A DNA stretch of 64,000 bases, from positions 248,001-312,000 of the forward strand of contig NZ_AHBZ03000022.1 in NCBI RefSeq assembly GCF_000238375.3, written 5' to 3'. The translations under genes were made by a program, and so were the position numbers. This DNA comes from Pseudoalteromonas citrea (GTDB lineage Bacteria > Pseudomonadota > Gammaproteobacteria > Enterobacterales > Alteromonadaceae). Numbering within the stretch: the stretch's first letter is position 1; the number at the start of each line of letters is the position of its first letter. A model generated the notes under the pieces. That model had not been told where the DNA came from, made no database searches, and saw only the letters and a program-made list of their open reading frames with translations. This document shows positions 37,041 through 49,200 of the stretch, piece by piece.

Positions 37041-39788
37041 TTAATGCGCTTGTTCCCAGTTAGCGCCATGATCTGCTTCAACAATTAATGGCACATCCAA
37101 TGACACCGCATTTGACATCAATTGACAGATTTTATCGCCAAACTCATCAACTTTGTCAGCAGCTATCTCAAATACCAATTCATCATGTACCTGCATAAGT
37201 AACTGAATATCATCACGTGATTGCGTGTGCAGCCAAGTCGACACATCTAACATCGCCTTTTTAATAATATCAGCTGCGGTACCTTGCATTGGCGCATTGA
37301 TCGCTGCACGCTCTGCTGCTTTGCGTCGAGCCCCATTACGCGCATTTATATCAGGTAAATGTAAACGACGACCAAATAAGGTTTCAACATAGCCTTTATC
37401 CGCTGCGGCTTCACGCGTACGCTCCATATACTCGAGTACGCCAGGGAATCTCTCGAAATACTTATCCATATAATGCTGCGCTTCATTACGCGGAATATCC
37501 AATTGACGTGCCAAACCAAAAGCACTCATTCCGTATATCAATCCAAAGTTAACCGCTTTAGCTTTACGACGCATATCTGACGTGACATCCGCTAAGTCAA
37601 CCGAAAATACTTCTGAAGCCGTTGCACTGTGAACATCTTTGCCTTGCTCAAAGGCATTCAATAAACCTTTATCTTGTGACAAATGCGCCATAATGCGCAG
37701 CTCTATTTGGCTATAATCCGCAGCTAAAATCACTTTGTCTTGCTGTGTCACAAAAGCCTGTCGAATACGACGACCAGATTCATTACGAATAGGGATATTT
37801 TGTAAGTTTGGATCACTTGAACTTAAACGACCCGTAGCCGTAACAGCTTGATGATAAGATGTATGTACACGACCTGTCTGCTCATTCACTAATTTAGGGA
37901 GTTTATCAGTGTATGTTGACTTTAACTTTGCTAAGCCACGATGTTCAATTATCAGCTTAGGAAGTGGGTAATCATGAGCTAGCTCTTGTAGAACTTCTTC
38001 TGCCGTTGATGGCGCACCTTTTGGCGTTTTCTTAATAATTGGCAAGCCTTGCTTTTCAAACAATATAGCTTGTAACTGCTTTGTAGAGCTTAAATTAAAC
38101 TCCTCACCTGCCAATTCAAATGCTGACTTTTCGATTTCAGTTAATCTTGCAGCAATTTCGACGCTTTGATGGGCCAGCATATCACTGTCTATTTGCACAC
38201 CAGTGCGCTCAACTTCAGATAACACACTTAATAAAGGCAGCTCAATCTCGTTAAAAACCGACAATAATGTTTTATGCTCTTCTAAAAGGGGCCACAAATG
38301 TAAGTGCAGTCTCAAAGTAATATCGGCATCTTCAGCGGCATACGGTCCAGCCTTGTCTAACTCAATTTGGTTAAATGTCAGCCGTGCTTTTCCTTTTCCT
38401 GCAATTTCCTCAAAAGAAATATTTTTATGACCTAAGTACTTGAGTGCCAACGAGTCCATATCATGACGTGTGCCAACACTGTTTAAGACATAAGACTCCA
38501 GCATAGTGTCATATGTAATACCATTCAGCTCAAGACCCGCTCTTGCTAAAACACTTTTATCATACTTTAAATTTTGACCCACTTTTTTAATATTGCTATC
38601 AGCTAATATTTCACCCATTTTTTCAAAAACCATCGCTTTATCGAGCTGCTCTGGCGCACCCATATAATCATGTGCAATAGGTAAATACGCTGCTTCACCC
38701 GGTTCTACGGCAAAGCTCATACCAACGAGATCCGCTTGCATATAATCAAGACTCGTGGTTTCTGTATCAAATGCGACTAACTCTGCTGACTTGAGTTTAT
38801 TTAGCCATAGATCAAACTGTGCTTGCGTTAAAATCGTTTCATAATTTGCTTCAATCGCAGGTGCGGAAGGCGTAGGATCTGCTTGATTTATTGCAGGTGC
38901 TGCAGCGCCATCTAATAAATCCGCTAACCAACGTTTAAACTCACACTCAGCAAACAACTCGATCAAACGATCTTTATTGGTCTCAGTGATAGCAAAAGTA
39001 TTTAGATCTTGTTCTACATCAACATCTAATTTGATCGTCGCTAATTCATATGACAGTGTTAATTGAGCTTTGTGCTCTTCCAGCTTTTTCGCCATAGTTT
39101 TTGAACCACGAAAGCCTAAGCCAGCGATTTGATCTAAGTTAGCATATAAATTATCAATAGAGCCCAAGCCTTGCAGCATCGCTAAGGCTGTTTTCTCTCC
39201 AACACCTGGGACACCTGGAATATTATCGACCTTGTCTCCCATCAACGCTAAATAATCAATGATCAGTTCAGGCGCAACGCCAAACTTATCGACGACACCT
39301 TGCGGATCCAAAATGGTATCTGTCATGGTATTGATAAGCGTAACATGATCATCGACAAGCTGAGCCATATCTTTGTCACCAGTACTTATTAATACATGAC
39401 GCTTTTGCCCAGATGCAATTTTAGCAAAAGTGCCAATCACATCATCGGCTTCAACCCCGCTAATGCAAACCAAAGGTAAGCCCATGGCTTTAATGATTTC
39501 GTGTATCGGTTCAATTTGCGTGCGCAGATCATCAGGCATAGGTGGGCGGTTTGCTTTGTATTCGCTATACATCTCATTTCTGAATGTTGGACCTTTAGCG
39601 TCAAAAACAACAACCATATGACTTGGGCTATATTGTTTTAACAAACTTTTGAGCATGTTAATAACACCATATATAGCACCTGTTGCTTCCCCTTTAGAAT
39701 TCGTTAAGTGTGGTGGTGAATGATAAGCACGAAAGAGGTAAGACGAGCCATCAACCAAGATCAAAGGATTTTCTGGGATCTGAGACAT
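37041..39788 (-). CDS. polA: DNA polymerase I
   Basis: A 915-residue repair and Okazaki-fragment polymerase. The 5'-3' exonuclease domain (about 1-290) has [23 protein letters not shown] and the helix-hairpin-helix [14 protein letters not shown]. The 3'-5' exonuclease (about 320-500) keeps the catalytic [10 protein letters not shown] and later acidic residues, so proofreading should be active. The polymerase (about 510-915) shows [16 protein letters not shown] (motif A), [20 protein letters not shown] (motif B) and [11 protein letters not shown] (motif C). Complete. The upstream region carries DnaA boxes. Confidence 0.97.
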   Translation of the reverse strand: MSQIPENPLILVDGSSYLFRAYHSPPHLTNSKGEATGAIYGVINMLKSLLKQYSPSHMVVVFDAKGPTFRNEMYSEYKANRPPMPDDLRTQIEPIHEIIKAMGLPLVCISGVEADDVIGTFAKIASGQKRHVLISTGDKDMAQLVDDHVTLINTMTDTILDPQGVVDKFGVAPELIIDYLALMGDKVDNIPGVPGVGEKTALAMLQGLGSIDNLYANLDQIAGLGFRGSKTMAKKLEEHKAQLTLSYELATIKLDVDVEQDLNTFAITETNKDRLIELFAECEFKRWLADLLDGAAAPAINQADPTPSAPAIEANYETILTQAQFDLWLNKLKSAELVAFDTETTSLDYMQADLVGMSFAVEPGEAAYLPIAHDYMGAPEQLDKAMVFEKMGEILADSNIKKVGQNLKYDKSVLARAGLELNGITYDTMLESYVLNSVGTRHDMDSLALKYLGHKNISFEEIAGKGKARLTFNQIELDKAGPYAAEDADITLRLHLHLWPLLEEHKTLLSVFNEIELPLLSVLSEVERTGVQIDSDMLAHQSVEIAARLTEIEKSAFELAGEEFNLSSTKQLQAILFEKQGLPIIKKTPKGAPSTAEEVLQELAHDYPLPKLIIEHRGLAKLKSTYTDKLPKLVNEQTGRVHTSYHQAVTATGRLSSSDPNLQNIPIRNESGRRIRQAFVTQQDKVILAADYSQIELRIMAHLSQDKGLLNAFEQGKDVHSATASEVFSVDLADVTSDMRRKAKAVNFGLIYGMSAFGLARQLDIPRNEAQHYMDKYFERFPGVLEYMERTREAAADKGYVETLFGRRLHLPDINARNGARRKAAERAAINAPMQGTAADIIKKAMLDVSTWLHTQSRDDIQLLMQVHDELVFEIAADKVDEFGDKICQLMSNAVSLDVPLIVEADHGANWEQAH

Positions 39789-40221
39789 AATAAGGAGGAT
39801 CCTAAGTGAGCTTCAATAAAAACATCGTAAGCATGCCATATGGCTAACCATAAGACGAGGAGTAATACACAGGTAATACGTCATAAATTCATAGAGTAAA
39901 CTGTGGATAAGTTTGTAGATAAACACAGAAATACGCAGCCGACATAAATAAAAATGCCGCCCGTAAGTTTTAAGTATTTGATAACAAAAAGAAAATACTA
40001 GTTCTTTTTTATTCTTATAAAACGCTAAAATGTGGAAAAATATTTCTACGCTGCAAAAATATTAGAACACTCCGGTCAAAAATCAAGCTGCTATTTTCAA
40101 GCGGGAGGGTATACTACCACAAACGATCTTAGATCACAGAAGATCCTTTATAATATTTTTATCTGTCGCTACACTACCCCAAGCATAAGCCCCTTACTAT
40201 TTGACTAGACGAGAGTATCTA
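39789..40221. other. Divergent polA/elbB intergenic region with DnaA boxes
   Basis: 433 bp without a gene. Minus-strand DnaA boxes are TTATCCACA (39910-39902, perfect), TTATCTACA (39922-39914, one mismatch) and TTTTCCACA (40039-40031, fits TTWTNCACA). Three GATC sites fall in 21 bp (40125, 40132, 40142), directly before a TATAAT at 40149-40154 that may be the elbB -10. The middle part is very AT-rich. Confidence 0.65.
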
Positions 40222-40872
40222 ATGAAAAAAATTGCGATCATTATCAGTGGCTGTGGCGTATTCGATGGTGCAGAAATCCACGAAACCGTATTAACCATGC
40301 TGCATATTGAACAGCTCGGCGCGCAATACCAGTGCTTTGCGCCAGATCTAGCCCAACATCATGTCATCAACCACATCAATGGCGAAGAGCAACAAGAGTC
40401 ACGTAATGTATTAATTGAAGCTGCTCGCATCGCGCGTGGTGACATTCACGATTTAGCCACGCTTAATATTAGTGATTTTGACGCATTGGTTGTGCCTGGC
40501 GGTTTTGGTGTTGCTAAAAACCTCAGTGACTTTGCCTTCAATGGAGCAGACTCTAAAATATTAGACACCTTTAAAGAAACTTGCCAAAATTTTTCTGCAC
40601 AAAAAAAACCCATTGCCTACTTGTGCATTGCACCCGCTTTAATAGGTCACATTCATCCCAGCGGAACTGTTGCTACAATTGGTAACGACATAAATACAGC
40701 CAAAGCAGCTGAAGCACTCGGTATTAAACATGTCCCGTGTTCTGCAACAGATATTGTCGTCGACTCGGAACATAAAGTGATAAGTACCCCAGCCTACATG
40801 TTAGCTAATTCAATTTCTGAAGCCTCTAATGGCATTGCCAAAGCCATTCAACAACTGATTGATATGACCTAA
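40222..40872 (+). CDS. elbB: Isoprenoid biosynthesis glyoxalase ElbB
   Basis: A 216-residue DJ-1/PfpI-superfamily protein. It starts KKIAIIISGCGVFDGAEIHETV, a block specific to ElbB (YhbL). The nucleophile elbow is in PIAYLCIAPALIGHI, with Cys in the usual position, preceded by ALVVPGGFGVAKNLSDFA. ElbB has glyoxalase III-type activity and has been linked to isoprenoid synthesis. The ATG at 40222 with GAGAG upstream was chosen over a TTG at 40201. Confidence 0.92.
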   Translation: MKKIAIIISGCGVFDGAEIHETVLTMLHIEQLGAQYQCFAPDLAQHHVINHINGEEQQESRNVLIEAARIARGDIHDLATLNISDFDALVVPGGFGVAKNLSDFAFNGADSKILDTFKETCQNFSAQKKPIAYLCIAPALIGHIHPSGTVATIGNDINTAKAAEALGIKHVPCSATDIVVDSEHKVISTPAYMLANSISEASNGIAKAIQQLIDMT

Positions 40873-40983
40873 CATCCCACATATAAAACAGATCAATCAG
40901 GTGCTTTTTTGCGACAACGCAAGAAAATGACTTTTTTGTCGTGATATAAGTAAGTTTACGTTTTATAAATGAGTAGGTGGCGT

Positions 40984-41025
40984 TATAATTGGCAAAAATT
41001 CCGTCATCTATCGTGATTGATCACG
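40984..41025 (+). promoter_or_regulatory. Promoter and inverted repeat upstream of cytochrome c5
   Basis: A perfect -10 hexamer TATAAT (40984-40989) has no clear -35. It is followed 22 bp later by an inverted repeat CGTGAT-TG-ATCACG (41012-41025), which would lie just downstream of the transcription start and could be an operator. Confidence 0.45.
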
Positions 41026-41049
41026 TCACAACCGAAGTGGGCAAGACAA

Positions 41050-41439
41050 ATGAAAAAACTTTCAGCAGCACTTTTATTGCTATCTACAACGGCAATAGCG
41101 CAACCTTACGACAATGCTTTAACTGAAGAAGCAATAAAAAAACGCTTAGCTCCTGTTGGAACTGTATATTTAGCTGGTGCAGCGCCTGTTGAAGTTGTAC
41201 CAAGTGGCCCTCGCTCTGGTGAGCAAGTTTATCAAGCTTCATGCTTTGCCTGTCATGGTACTGGTGCGCTTGGTGCTCCGAAAACAACGGATGAATGGGC
41301 CACACGATTAACTAAAGGACGCGATATGTTAATCGATCACGCTATCAATGGCTTTAATGCGATGCCACCACGTGGTACGTGTATGGACTGTTCTGACGAT
41401 GAAATTGCAGCAGCCGTTGATTTCATGACAGCAAAATAG
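41050..41439 (+). CDS. Cytochrome c5-type monoheme cytochrome
   Basis: About 129 residues. The signal peptide MKKLSAALLLLSTTAIA is followed by a linker and one class I cytochrome c domain, with heme site CFACH in GEQVYQASCFACHGTGALGAPK. The Met ligand is in FNAMPPRG, and the two extra cysteines typical of cytochrome c5 are in GTCMDCSDDEIAAAV. It is a periplasmic electron carrier for aerobic or anaerobic respiration. The start at 41050 is where the signal peptide begins. A perfect hairpin follows the gene. Confidence 0.92.
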   Translation: MKKLSAALLLLSTTAIAQPYDNALTEEAIKKRLAPVGTVYLAGAAPVEVVPSGPRSGEQVYQASCFACHGTGALGAPKTTDEWATRLTKGRDMLIDHAINGFNAMPPRGTCMDCSDDEIAAAVDFMTAK

Positions 41440-41445
41440 CTTTTA

Positions 41446-41473
41446 GAGCTGAAGATTCTAAGATCTTCAGCTC
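41446..41473 (+). terminator. Hairpin after the cytochrome c5 gene
   Basis: GAGCTGAAGAT, loop TCTAAG, ATCTTCAGCTC: a perfect 11-bp stem, 7 bases after the stop codon. No T-tract follows on the plus strand, so it may act as a 3' stabilising hairpin rather than a terminator. Confidence 0.5.
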
Positions 41474-41592
41474 AACTCCCATTTAGTACGACGCTTCAAA
41501 ATTTATCATGAAGATTGCCTTGACCCTTGTTCATAAAAATGAAAATATACGATTAATATTCGTGCAAATAATAATAACTTTGGGTTAAATCA

Positions 41593-44169
41593 TTGGAAGA
41601 TCCCGCAGCACTACTGCGCAAGCTTACTCGTAAAAACCAAAAACTCGAGTCCTTGTTAAAAAAGTACAAACAAAACAACCATCTGCAACATGCTCTAATT
41701 CTTCTTTCTGAGCAAGCAAGTACGGTTGCAGAATTGACGCTGCTATACCCTGCTATTCACGATATTCTCGTTCAACACCTTCCCTGTAAAAGTTTCTATG
41801 TTGTTCTGCAAAACCAATTTTCTCAAGCACTGGAATTATCCTATTTCGTAGATGAAAAAGATGGTATTGCTGTACCGTTACACGAAGCTCATCACTTTTC
41901 ACAAGGCGTAACTGGCCATGTTTTTAGAGAAGGAAAAACCCTTTATTTAACCCTCGATGAAATGCAAAAACAAGCTGAAACGGGTTTATTTAAAGCGCTT
42001 GGAAGCCCTGCTGAACACTGGGTTGGCGTACCAATCTACCGTGAAAAAATCATTATTGGTGTCATGGTGTCTCAAAGCTATCAAAAAGAACAAAGCTATA
42101 ATGAACAACAAATAGAGTTACTCGAAGTTATGTCACTTTATTTGGCTACCGCGATAGAGCGGGTAAAAAAGCGAGAGCTACTTGAATCAGAGGTCAAAAT
42201 CCGTACCCGAGCTTTAATGCAAAGTAATGAAGCTTTAAACAAAGAAATTGATCAGAGAAAACGCGCGCTAGAACGCCAACAGATCCTATTTAAGATCTCT
42301 GAATTAGCGACACAATTTAATGATATTGATGATGTATACCAACAAGTTCATCATATTATTCGTTCCATTACATTTGCCGATAATCTGTTTATTGCCCTAT
42401 ATGATAAAAATACAGGATGGCTAAGCTTCCCTTATTGTGTTGATGAAGTCTCAGATTATAAACCTCGACCATTCGCTAAAGGCTATAGTGAATTAGTCAT
42501 TAGTACTGAACAGAGTCAGCTTATTGACATTGAAAGGGCACAAGCGCTAGTGGATAGCCAGATTGTAGTGCGATCTAAACATTATAAACTACAAAAATTC
42601 GCGACCAGCTGGATGGGTGCCCCCCTTAAAACTGCGAATGGAGTTATCGGGCTCATTGCTTGCCAAGCTTATGACCATAAATACGAATTTAATCATGATG
42701 ATATTGAGCTCATTTCATTTGTTTCAAACCAAATTGCATCGGTATTACAAACACATTTAGCAAATCAAGCACTCAAAGCAAGTCACTCACAATTAGAGCA
42801 TCGCGTTGCAGACAAAACAAAAGCACTGCAACAATCAAATATGCACTTGCAAATGCAAATTGAAGAGCGAAAAAAAATTGAGCAACAGTTATATCATGAC
42901 GCACATCATGACTCACTAACGAGCTTACCTAATCGTAGCCTTTTTTTGACTCAACTAGAAAAAACATTACAGAAGTTCCAACGCCACCCAGAGCATAATT
43001 TTGCAGTGCTCTTTATTGATCTTGATAAATTCAAACGGATCAACGACGAACTTGGTCACCAAGCTGGCGACCAGTTTTTAATTTGGGTTGCACAAGCTTT
43101 TTCTGAGTGTATACGCGAACATGATTTGCTCGCTAGACTGGCTGGCGATGAGTTTGTCATCTTACTTGATCATTTAAGTGACCGGCAGCAAGCGGAAGAT
43201 GTGGCTAAACGTATTATTAAAGTGATGCAACAACCTTTTTGTATGAAAGGAGTATGTATGCAAAGTGGTGCCAGTATCGGCATTACATACAGTAATAAGC
43301 ATTATCATAATACCGATGAAATTATTCGTGATGCAGACGCAGCCATGTACTATGCAAAAAATGCGGGGAGAGGTCGCTACGAGTTTTATCACCCATTATT
43401 AACGGTTGCTACCGGGAATCATAAGCCGCCCGAATATCATCACTTAAGCGCCTTACCCACTCACTTTAGAGGCACGGATATTAGTGATTTAACACTCGCC
43501 AGTGATGATATAACTATGCTGGAAGCTTTTGGGGAGCATCCTGTTCTTGGCAGCACAAGCTTTGATATATTAAAGAAATTTGCTGCTGAAAAGGCCGAAC
43601 ATATTGCCATCGAATTACAGCTATTGGAACAAGCACTGAAATTAGCGAGTCTACCAGGGAAAGATTTATTACTTTCCTGCTCCACTATATTATTAGAGCA
43701 GCAGGTCTTTACGCAATTATGCGAAAAGTTAGCCCGTCAGCCCCATTCATTGTGTTTGTTATTCGAGGAAACGGAAATTCGCTATGCTTCAAATCAACAA
43801 CAAGAAAACCTAAACACACTCACCAATCTAGGTTACACAATTGGTATCAATGACTTTGCTAAAGACCGCTGTGATCTGACCTTGCTCAGTCAAATTCCAT
43901 TCACCTATGTATTATTAAGTTCGACGTTTAGTAAAAGAGTGCTGCAACAAACTAGCTACGAAGCGCAGTTAAAAGGAATATTAGCCGTCACCCAATTGCA
44001 GGATATGCAAGTCATTGCCAAAGGGCCTGCTATTTTGAATTTTAGAAGTTTACTAGAAAGTCATGGTCTTACACGGTTCTTTGGCAAGCAACACAATATA
44101 GAACAGATACATAACACAAATATATCAGAGCGGGATACCCGCCCTGAGTCAGAAAAACTAACGTTTTAA
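41593..44169 (+). CDS. GAF-GAF-GGDEF protein with degenerate EAL domain
   Basis: An 858-residue cytoplasmic signalling protein starting with TTG. A coiled coil (about 1-35) is followed by GAF 1 (about 50-190), a coiled coil, GAF 2 (about 235-385) and another coiled coil. The diguanylate cyclase domain (about 430-600) has [29 protein letters not shown] and the signature AGDEF at 517-521; the inhibitory RxxD site (REHD, 508-511) is kept. The C-terminal 640-840 region has EAL-like order, but the catalytic EAL motif and DDFG are replaced (for example [11 protein letters not shown]), so it should lack phosphodiesterase activity. Its 3' end overlaps rep by 12 bp, convergently. Confidence 0.85.
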   Translation: MEDPAALLRKLTRKNQKLESLLKKYKQNNHLQHALILLSEQASTVAELTLLYPAIHDILVQHLPCKSFYVVLQNQFSQALELSYFVDEKDGIAVPLHEAHHFSQGVTGHVFREGKTLYLTLDEMQKQAETGLFKALGSPAEHWVGVPIYREKIIIGVMVSQSYQKEQSYNEQQIELLEVMSLYLATAIERVKKRELLESEVKIRTRALMQSNEALNKEIDQRKRALERQQILFKISELATQFNDIDDVYQQVHHIIRSITFADNLFIALYDKNTGWLSFPYCVDEVSDYKPRPFAKGYSELVISTEQSQLIDIERAQALVDSQIVVRSKHYKLQKFATSWMGAPLKTANGVIGLIACQAYDHKYEFNHDDIELISFVSNQIASVLQTHLANQALKASHSQLEHRVADKTKALQQSNMHLQMQIEERKKIEQQLYHDAHHDSLTSLPNRSLFLTQLEKTLQKFQRHPEHNFAVLFIDLDKFKRINDELGHQAGDQFLIWVAQAFSECIREHDLLARLAGDEFVILLDHLSDRQQAEDVAKRIIKVMQQPFCMKGVCMQSGASIGITYSNKHYHNTDEIIRDADAAMYYAKNAGRGRYEFYHPLLTVATGNHKPPEYHHLSALPTHFRGTDISDLTLASDDITMLEAFGEHPVLGSTSFDILKKFAAEKAEHIAIELQLLEQALKLASLPGKDLLLSCSTILLEQQVFTQLCEKLARQPHSLCLLFEETEIRYASNQQQENLNTLTNLGYTIGINDFAKDRCDLTLLSQIPFTYVLLSSTFSKRVLQQTSYEAQLKGILAVTQLQDMQVIAKGPAILNFRSLLESHGLTRFFGKQHNIEQIHNTNISERDTRPESEKLTF

Positions 44170-46176
44170 CATTGCCCTTAAGTTAGCAACTCGTGCCTGC
44201 CCTTGCTCCATTCGCTCATTTTGCGACGCAACGGTTTTCTTTTTACCTTCATACTGTAAATCATCTTGCGGTAACTCTAATACAAAGCGACTTAACTCTG
44301 GGGTAGACACATCGCCAAATTGGCGACGATTTTTCGCATAGGTCATTGTCAATGTTTCTTGCGCTCGTGTTATGCCCACATACGCCAAACGTCGTTCTTC
44401 TTCAACATTCTCTTCATCAATGCTAGTTTGATGCGGTAAAAAACCTTCTTCCATTCCAACCATAAATACATGAGGGTACTCTAAGCCTTTAGATGCATGC
44501 AACGTAAGTAATTGAACGGCGTCACTGTCATCTTCTTCCTCGTTACGTTCCAACATATCACGCAATGTGAGCTTACTCACCACTTCAGGTAAAGTCATCG
44601 GCGGATTATCCGCATCTCCCGTAAGCATATCTGTGATCCACTTATACAGCTCAGACACATTTTTCATGCGCATCTCTGCGGCTTTCGGGCTGGGTGAAGA
44701 CTCATATAAGTACGCTTCATAATTAATTTCACGTACCATGTCTTTCACTGCTTCCAACGTATCGCCTCGTACAGCTCTATCTGATAATTCCACAACCCAA
44801 CGTGCAAAACCCATCAAAGCGTTGTAACCACGTCCCGCTAAACGCTGAGTAAGTTCAGCTTCAAAGCAGGCGGCAAATAAACCAATATGACGCTCATTGG
44901 CCAAGCTTCCTAACTTCTCTAACGTCACAGGGCCTATTTCTCTGCGTGGCGTATTCACCACGCGAAGAAATGCATTATCATCGTCCTGATTCACCAATAG
45001 CCTCAAGTACGCCATAATATCTTTAATCTCACTGCGTGAGAAAAACGACATACCACCGCTGATTTTATAGGGAATACGGTTACTCATTAAAGATTTTTCA
45101 AATACCCGAGCCTGATGATTACCACGGTACAAAATGGCATAATCTCTATAACTAGTACGCTTCATAAACTTATGCGAGATAATTTCAGCAACCACACGCT
45201 CAGCTTCATGCTCTTCGTCTCGGGTGGCAATCACACGAATGGGCTCTCCCATTTCTAACTCACTGAATAATTGCTTATCAAATTCATGTGGGTTATTCGC
45301 AATTAATATATTCGCCGCTTTAAGCACCCGCTTTACGCTGCGGTAATTTTGCTCCAACTTAATCAACTTTAAGCCCGGAAAGTCTTTGGAAAGTAGCACT
45401 AAGTTTTGTGGTTTTGCGCCTCGCCATGAGTAAATGGACTGGTCGTCATCCCCTACTACGGTAAACCGAGCACGTTCGCCTACTAACAATTTAACAAGTT
45501 GGTATTGACTGGTATTGGTATCTTGATATTCATCCACCAATAAGTAACGAAAACGGCTTTGCCAACGCTCTCTTACTGCAGCATTTTGACCCAGTAAAAG
45601 GGTTGGGATCATAATTAAGTCATCAAAATCTAATGCATTATAGGCACGTAACTGAATTTGATACCGAGCATAAAGCTGAGCAAACAGTGCTTTTTGTGGC
45701 TCTCGTGCATCTTGTATTGCACGCTCTGGCAGAATAAGCTCATTTTTCCAATTACCAATCTGCATTTTCAGCAAATTCAGCAAATCCTTATCTTTTTCTA
45801 GTTCTTTTTCTGTTAAATCGCTTAATAGCTGATTGGTATCTTGATCATCTAATAATGAAAAGCCAGGCTTATAACCCAAAGTTTTCAGCTCTTTCTTTAT
45901 CACCTCTAAGCCCAATGTGTGAAACGTAGAAACCCATAATCCTTTAGACTCTTTTTTCCCTAGTGTTTGTAGTACCCGTTCCCGCATTTCTTTCGCAGCT
46001 TTATTAGTAAAGGTCACAGCCGCAATATTTTTAGCGTGATATTCACATTCTTGTACTAAATACGCGATTTTATTCGTGATAACACGAGTTTTTCCTGAGC
46101 CTGCTCCAGCCAAGACCAAACATGGTCCACTTATGTATTTTACTGCTTCATCTTGTTTTGGATTCAGTTTCATCAT
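44158..46176 (-). CDS. rep: ATP-dependent DNA helicase Rep
   Basis: A superfamily 1 3'-5' helicase of 672 residues (E. coli Rep has 673) that clears proteins ahead of the fork. Motif I is [17 protein letters not shown]. The other motifs are [12 protein letters not shown] (Ia), [14 protein letters not shown] (II), [15 protein letters not shown] (III), LEQNYRS (IV), and [14 protein letters not shown] with [12 protein letters not shown] (V/VI). Length and N-terminus ([12 protein letters not shown]) favour Rep over UvrD. Its stop codon lies inside the convergent GGDEF gene, with no terminator visible between them. Confidence 0.95.
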   Translation of the reverse strand: MMKLNPKQDEAVKYISGPCLVLAGAGSGKTRVITNKIAYLVQECEYHAKNIAAVTFTNKAAKEMRERVLQTLGKKESKGLWVSTFHTLGLEVIKKELKTLGYKPGFSLLDDQDTNQLLSDLTEKELEKDKDLLNLLKMQIGNWKNELILPERAIQDAREPQKALFAQLYARYQIQLRAYNALDFDDLIMIPTLLLGQNAAVRERWQSRFRYLLVDEYQDTNTSQYQLVKLLVGERARFTVVGDDDQSIYSWRGAKPQNLVLLSKDFPGLKLIKLEQNYRSVKRVLKAANILIANNPHEFDKQLFSELEMGEPIRVIATRDEEHEAERVVAEIISHKFMKRTSYRDYAILYRGNHQARVFEKSLMSNRIPYKISGGMSFFSRSEIKDIMAYLRLLVNQDDDNAFLRVVNTPRREIGPVTLEKLGSLANERHIGLFAACFEAELTQRLAGRGYNALMGFARWVVELSDRAVRGDTLEAVKDMVREINYEAYLYESSPSPKAAEMRMKNVSELYKWITDMLTGDADNPPMTLPEVVSKLTLRDMLERNEEEDDSDAVQLLTLHASKGLEYPHVFMVGMEEGFLPHQTSIDEENVEEERRLAYVGITRAQETLTMTYAKNRRQFGDVSTPELSRFVLELPQDDLQYEGKKKTVASQNERMEQGQARVANLRAMLKR

Positions 46177-46248
46177 CGTGCTTATTAAATACCATCAATG
46201 ACAGCATTTTAACGTAAACCGTACTATGCGCCTAGCAACCATGTTAAC

Positions 46249-49200
46249 TTAACATTCGGCATCATGTATGCCTTGTACATATTGTTTAGGGGTCATAGAG
46301 AATTGTTTTTTAAAGCAAGCACTAAAATAAGCGGGGGAGTTAAAACCTACATCATCAGACACCTGCGATACGCTGACTCCTCGGCGCAATATTGATTGGG
46401 ATTGAAATAATCTATATTGGCGGATATATTCATTTGGCGTGACTCCAGCCACTGAAGTTAACTTGCGATGTAACTGACGCTCGCTCAATGCAACCTCTTT
46501 AGCAAGTTGAGAGACTGACAATGAAGCGTCTGAATACAGACTACTAAGCGCCTTATCTATTTTGGCTATAAATAATACGGCGGCGCTATCAAATAGCTCA
46601 GGTGAATAATCTTTTGACTTGCGTTGTTGAATTTCACGTTGCCAACGCTGCCTATTCGCGTTCTGAAGTTGCAGAATATTACGCACTTTTAATTCAAGTT
46701 CAGGTACACTGAAAGGCTTGTGTAAGTAGTCGTTAGCATGCAACTTTAATCCTTTGAGCTTTTTCTCATCACTCATATTTGCAGTCAGAAGTAGTACAGG
46801 GATATGCCCTGTGAGCTCGTTTGATTTTATCTGTGTAACTAATTCAAATCCATCAAGCTTTGGCATCATCACATCAGAAATAATCAAATCTGGTAAAACT
46901 TCATTTGCCATCAATACACCGTCATAACCATCTTTGGCTGTCACGACTTGAAACTGCTGTGCAAAAATACTAACAATAAAATTCAGCATATCGGGCGTAT
47001 CGTCTATGATTAATAACGTCAATTTACTCAAGCTTTCTGTAGTATCGTCATACATACTGACATTGTAATTAAGGTCTAAAATCTCCTCAGGGAATGCCGA
47101 GCCGTATGTTGTTTTTATAGGATTCAGATCTAAACGGGAAGAAACAGCAAACTCAATACCAAAACAGCTCCCTTTGCCCAGCTCTGATGACACCGAAATA
47201 TGCCCTCCTATTTTATGTACTAACTCTTTAACCAAGTTCAGACCTATCCCTTGCCCTTGTGTGAACTGTTTCCCAGCTGATGTTCTATACTCAGCCTCAA
47301 ATATACGCTCTAAGTAGCCCGCTTCTATGCCAATTCCCTGATCTTTAACTTGTAGTAGACAGACCTCTTTTTCATTTTGTGAAAAACTGCGCAAGGTAAC
47401 CTCCATGCGACTATTCATGGGGCTATACTTAATGGCATTACTTAGCAGGTTACTCACACACTTTTCTAGTTCATCAGTCCCCGCCATCACATAGATACCC
47501 TCCACAATATCTATGTGGCATGTCATATTTCTACTGACTAAAAGATTATTAAACACTTTGATTTGCGCTAAGCAAATTGCAGAAAAATCATACCGATTTG
47601 TCATAACTGCATTATCTGGTTGTTCGCTGGATACCATCATCAACTGCTCAACCAAAACTTTTAACCGCTTAGCATTCGACGCGATTAACTGTGCTAACAG
47701 TACACGCTGACTATGCTCTTCTTGCCTTATAATCTGCTCTGCAGGCCCTTGTAGCAAAGTGATAGGCGTCATCAATTCATGTGATAATGTCCGTAACAAG
47801 CTTGAGCGCTCTGACTCTGCCTTTGACAAATCTCTTGCTTGGGCACTCAACTTTTCGTTTTGACGCCCTATTTTCGCAGTTTGGCGCTGCACTTCTTGTT
47901 CTAATAATTGCTGCTTTTCTCGCAGAGCACGCAGGCGCGCTCTATAGATTAACGTGATCCCTAGTAAAACAACAAATACATAGACTGACATTGCAACTTT
48001 CGTTGCATACCAAGGCGTCGCAACTGAGAAATCGAATTGAGTACTCACAGGATCCCAATTCCCTTCACTATCAGTACTTTTTACGATCAGTGAATACTGA
48101 CCCCAAGGTAATTTGGGAATAATTAAATCCCGCTCATTTGCCAATTCAACCCAAATATCTGAAAGGCCTAGTACTTTATATTTAAAAACGTGCTTTGACG
48201 AACTTTGCATATTCAAATTGGCAAATGAGAAGCGCAGACTTGCATGATCATAAGGAATACTATGCAATTGCAATTGATTAAAAGACCGTTGTTGCTCTCC
48301 TGAAGCGTGCGTCACCATTACCTCACTCACGGTAGGTCGGGAGCTCATCACGTGCAATTTAAGGGGTGAAATTGCTGTAAAGCCCTTCGTTGAAGTAAAT
48401 AACAACTTGCCCTGTTCCGTTGTGGTCGTCGCACCGGGCAAATACCCATTTGGAAACAGTCCATCACCTTTATCATAGTAACGCAATTGCTGATTTTTGT
48501 GATGCCAAGTAACAATGCCTTTAGCATAAGCAAACCACATTAGGCCGTGCGCACTATTCATACTGGCATTTTCAATATTTGCTATTTGATTGGGCAGTGC
48601 GAGCCAACGTTTTAATTGCGTGTCATATGCCTTCGTTCCATCATTAGTTTGCATCCACATAATATGCGAGTCGTCTAAAGCAAAGTCATAGACGCTCAAT
48701 TCAGAAGACTGTGGTGGCAAGAGCGCATCACTAAATTCACCCGATACTAAATCGAAAGATTGAAGGCCTTTTGAGGTAGCTATCCATAATAGCTTATCTT
48801 CAATGATTAGTTTATGGACTCGATCACTCAGTAACCGAGAGTTGCCGGTATCGTAGCGTATGACTTTACGGGTAAGAATATTTAAGTGCGTTATTCCCGC
48901 AAAACTATGACTTAACCAGTACTCATGAAGCGCACTATTACCGATAGAATAAATTTGCTCAGGAATAGTAAGTTCTAACAAATCAAATCTGTCCAGCACT
49001 TGCCCTGAGCGAGGATCAATTTTGAGTAGTGCATCATACATACTCGCCCAGATATACCCTGCTCCATCGACAGATAAACCATGAACAGAGCTACTTTTTT
49101 CAATACACTTTAACCGTACTCCATCAACTGAATATTTACACAACCCAAAGAGGTGATCCGCAACCCAAACTGCCCGCTGGTGGTATGCTATATCATTGAT

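Noticed and set aside
39789-40221. Chromosomal origin of replication
   Set aside because: DnaA boxes are present, but only three. There is no mnmG, mioC or dnaA-dnaN neighbourhood and no clear set of AT-rich 13-mers, so a regulatory or titration site is more likely.
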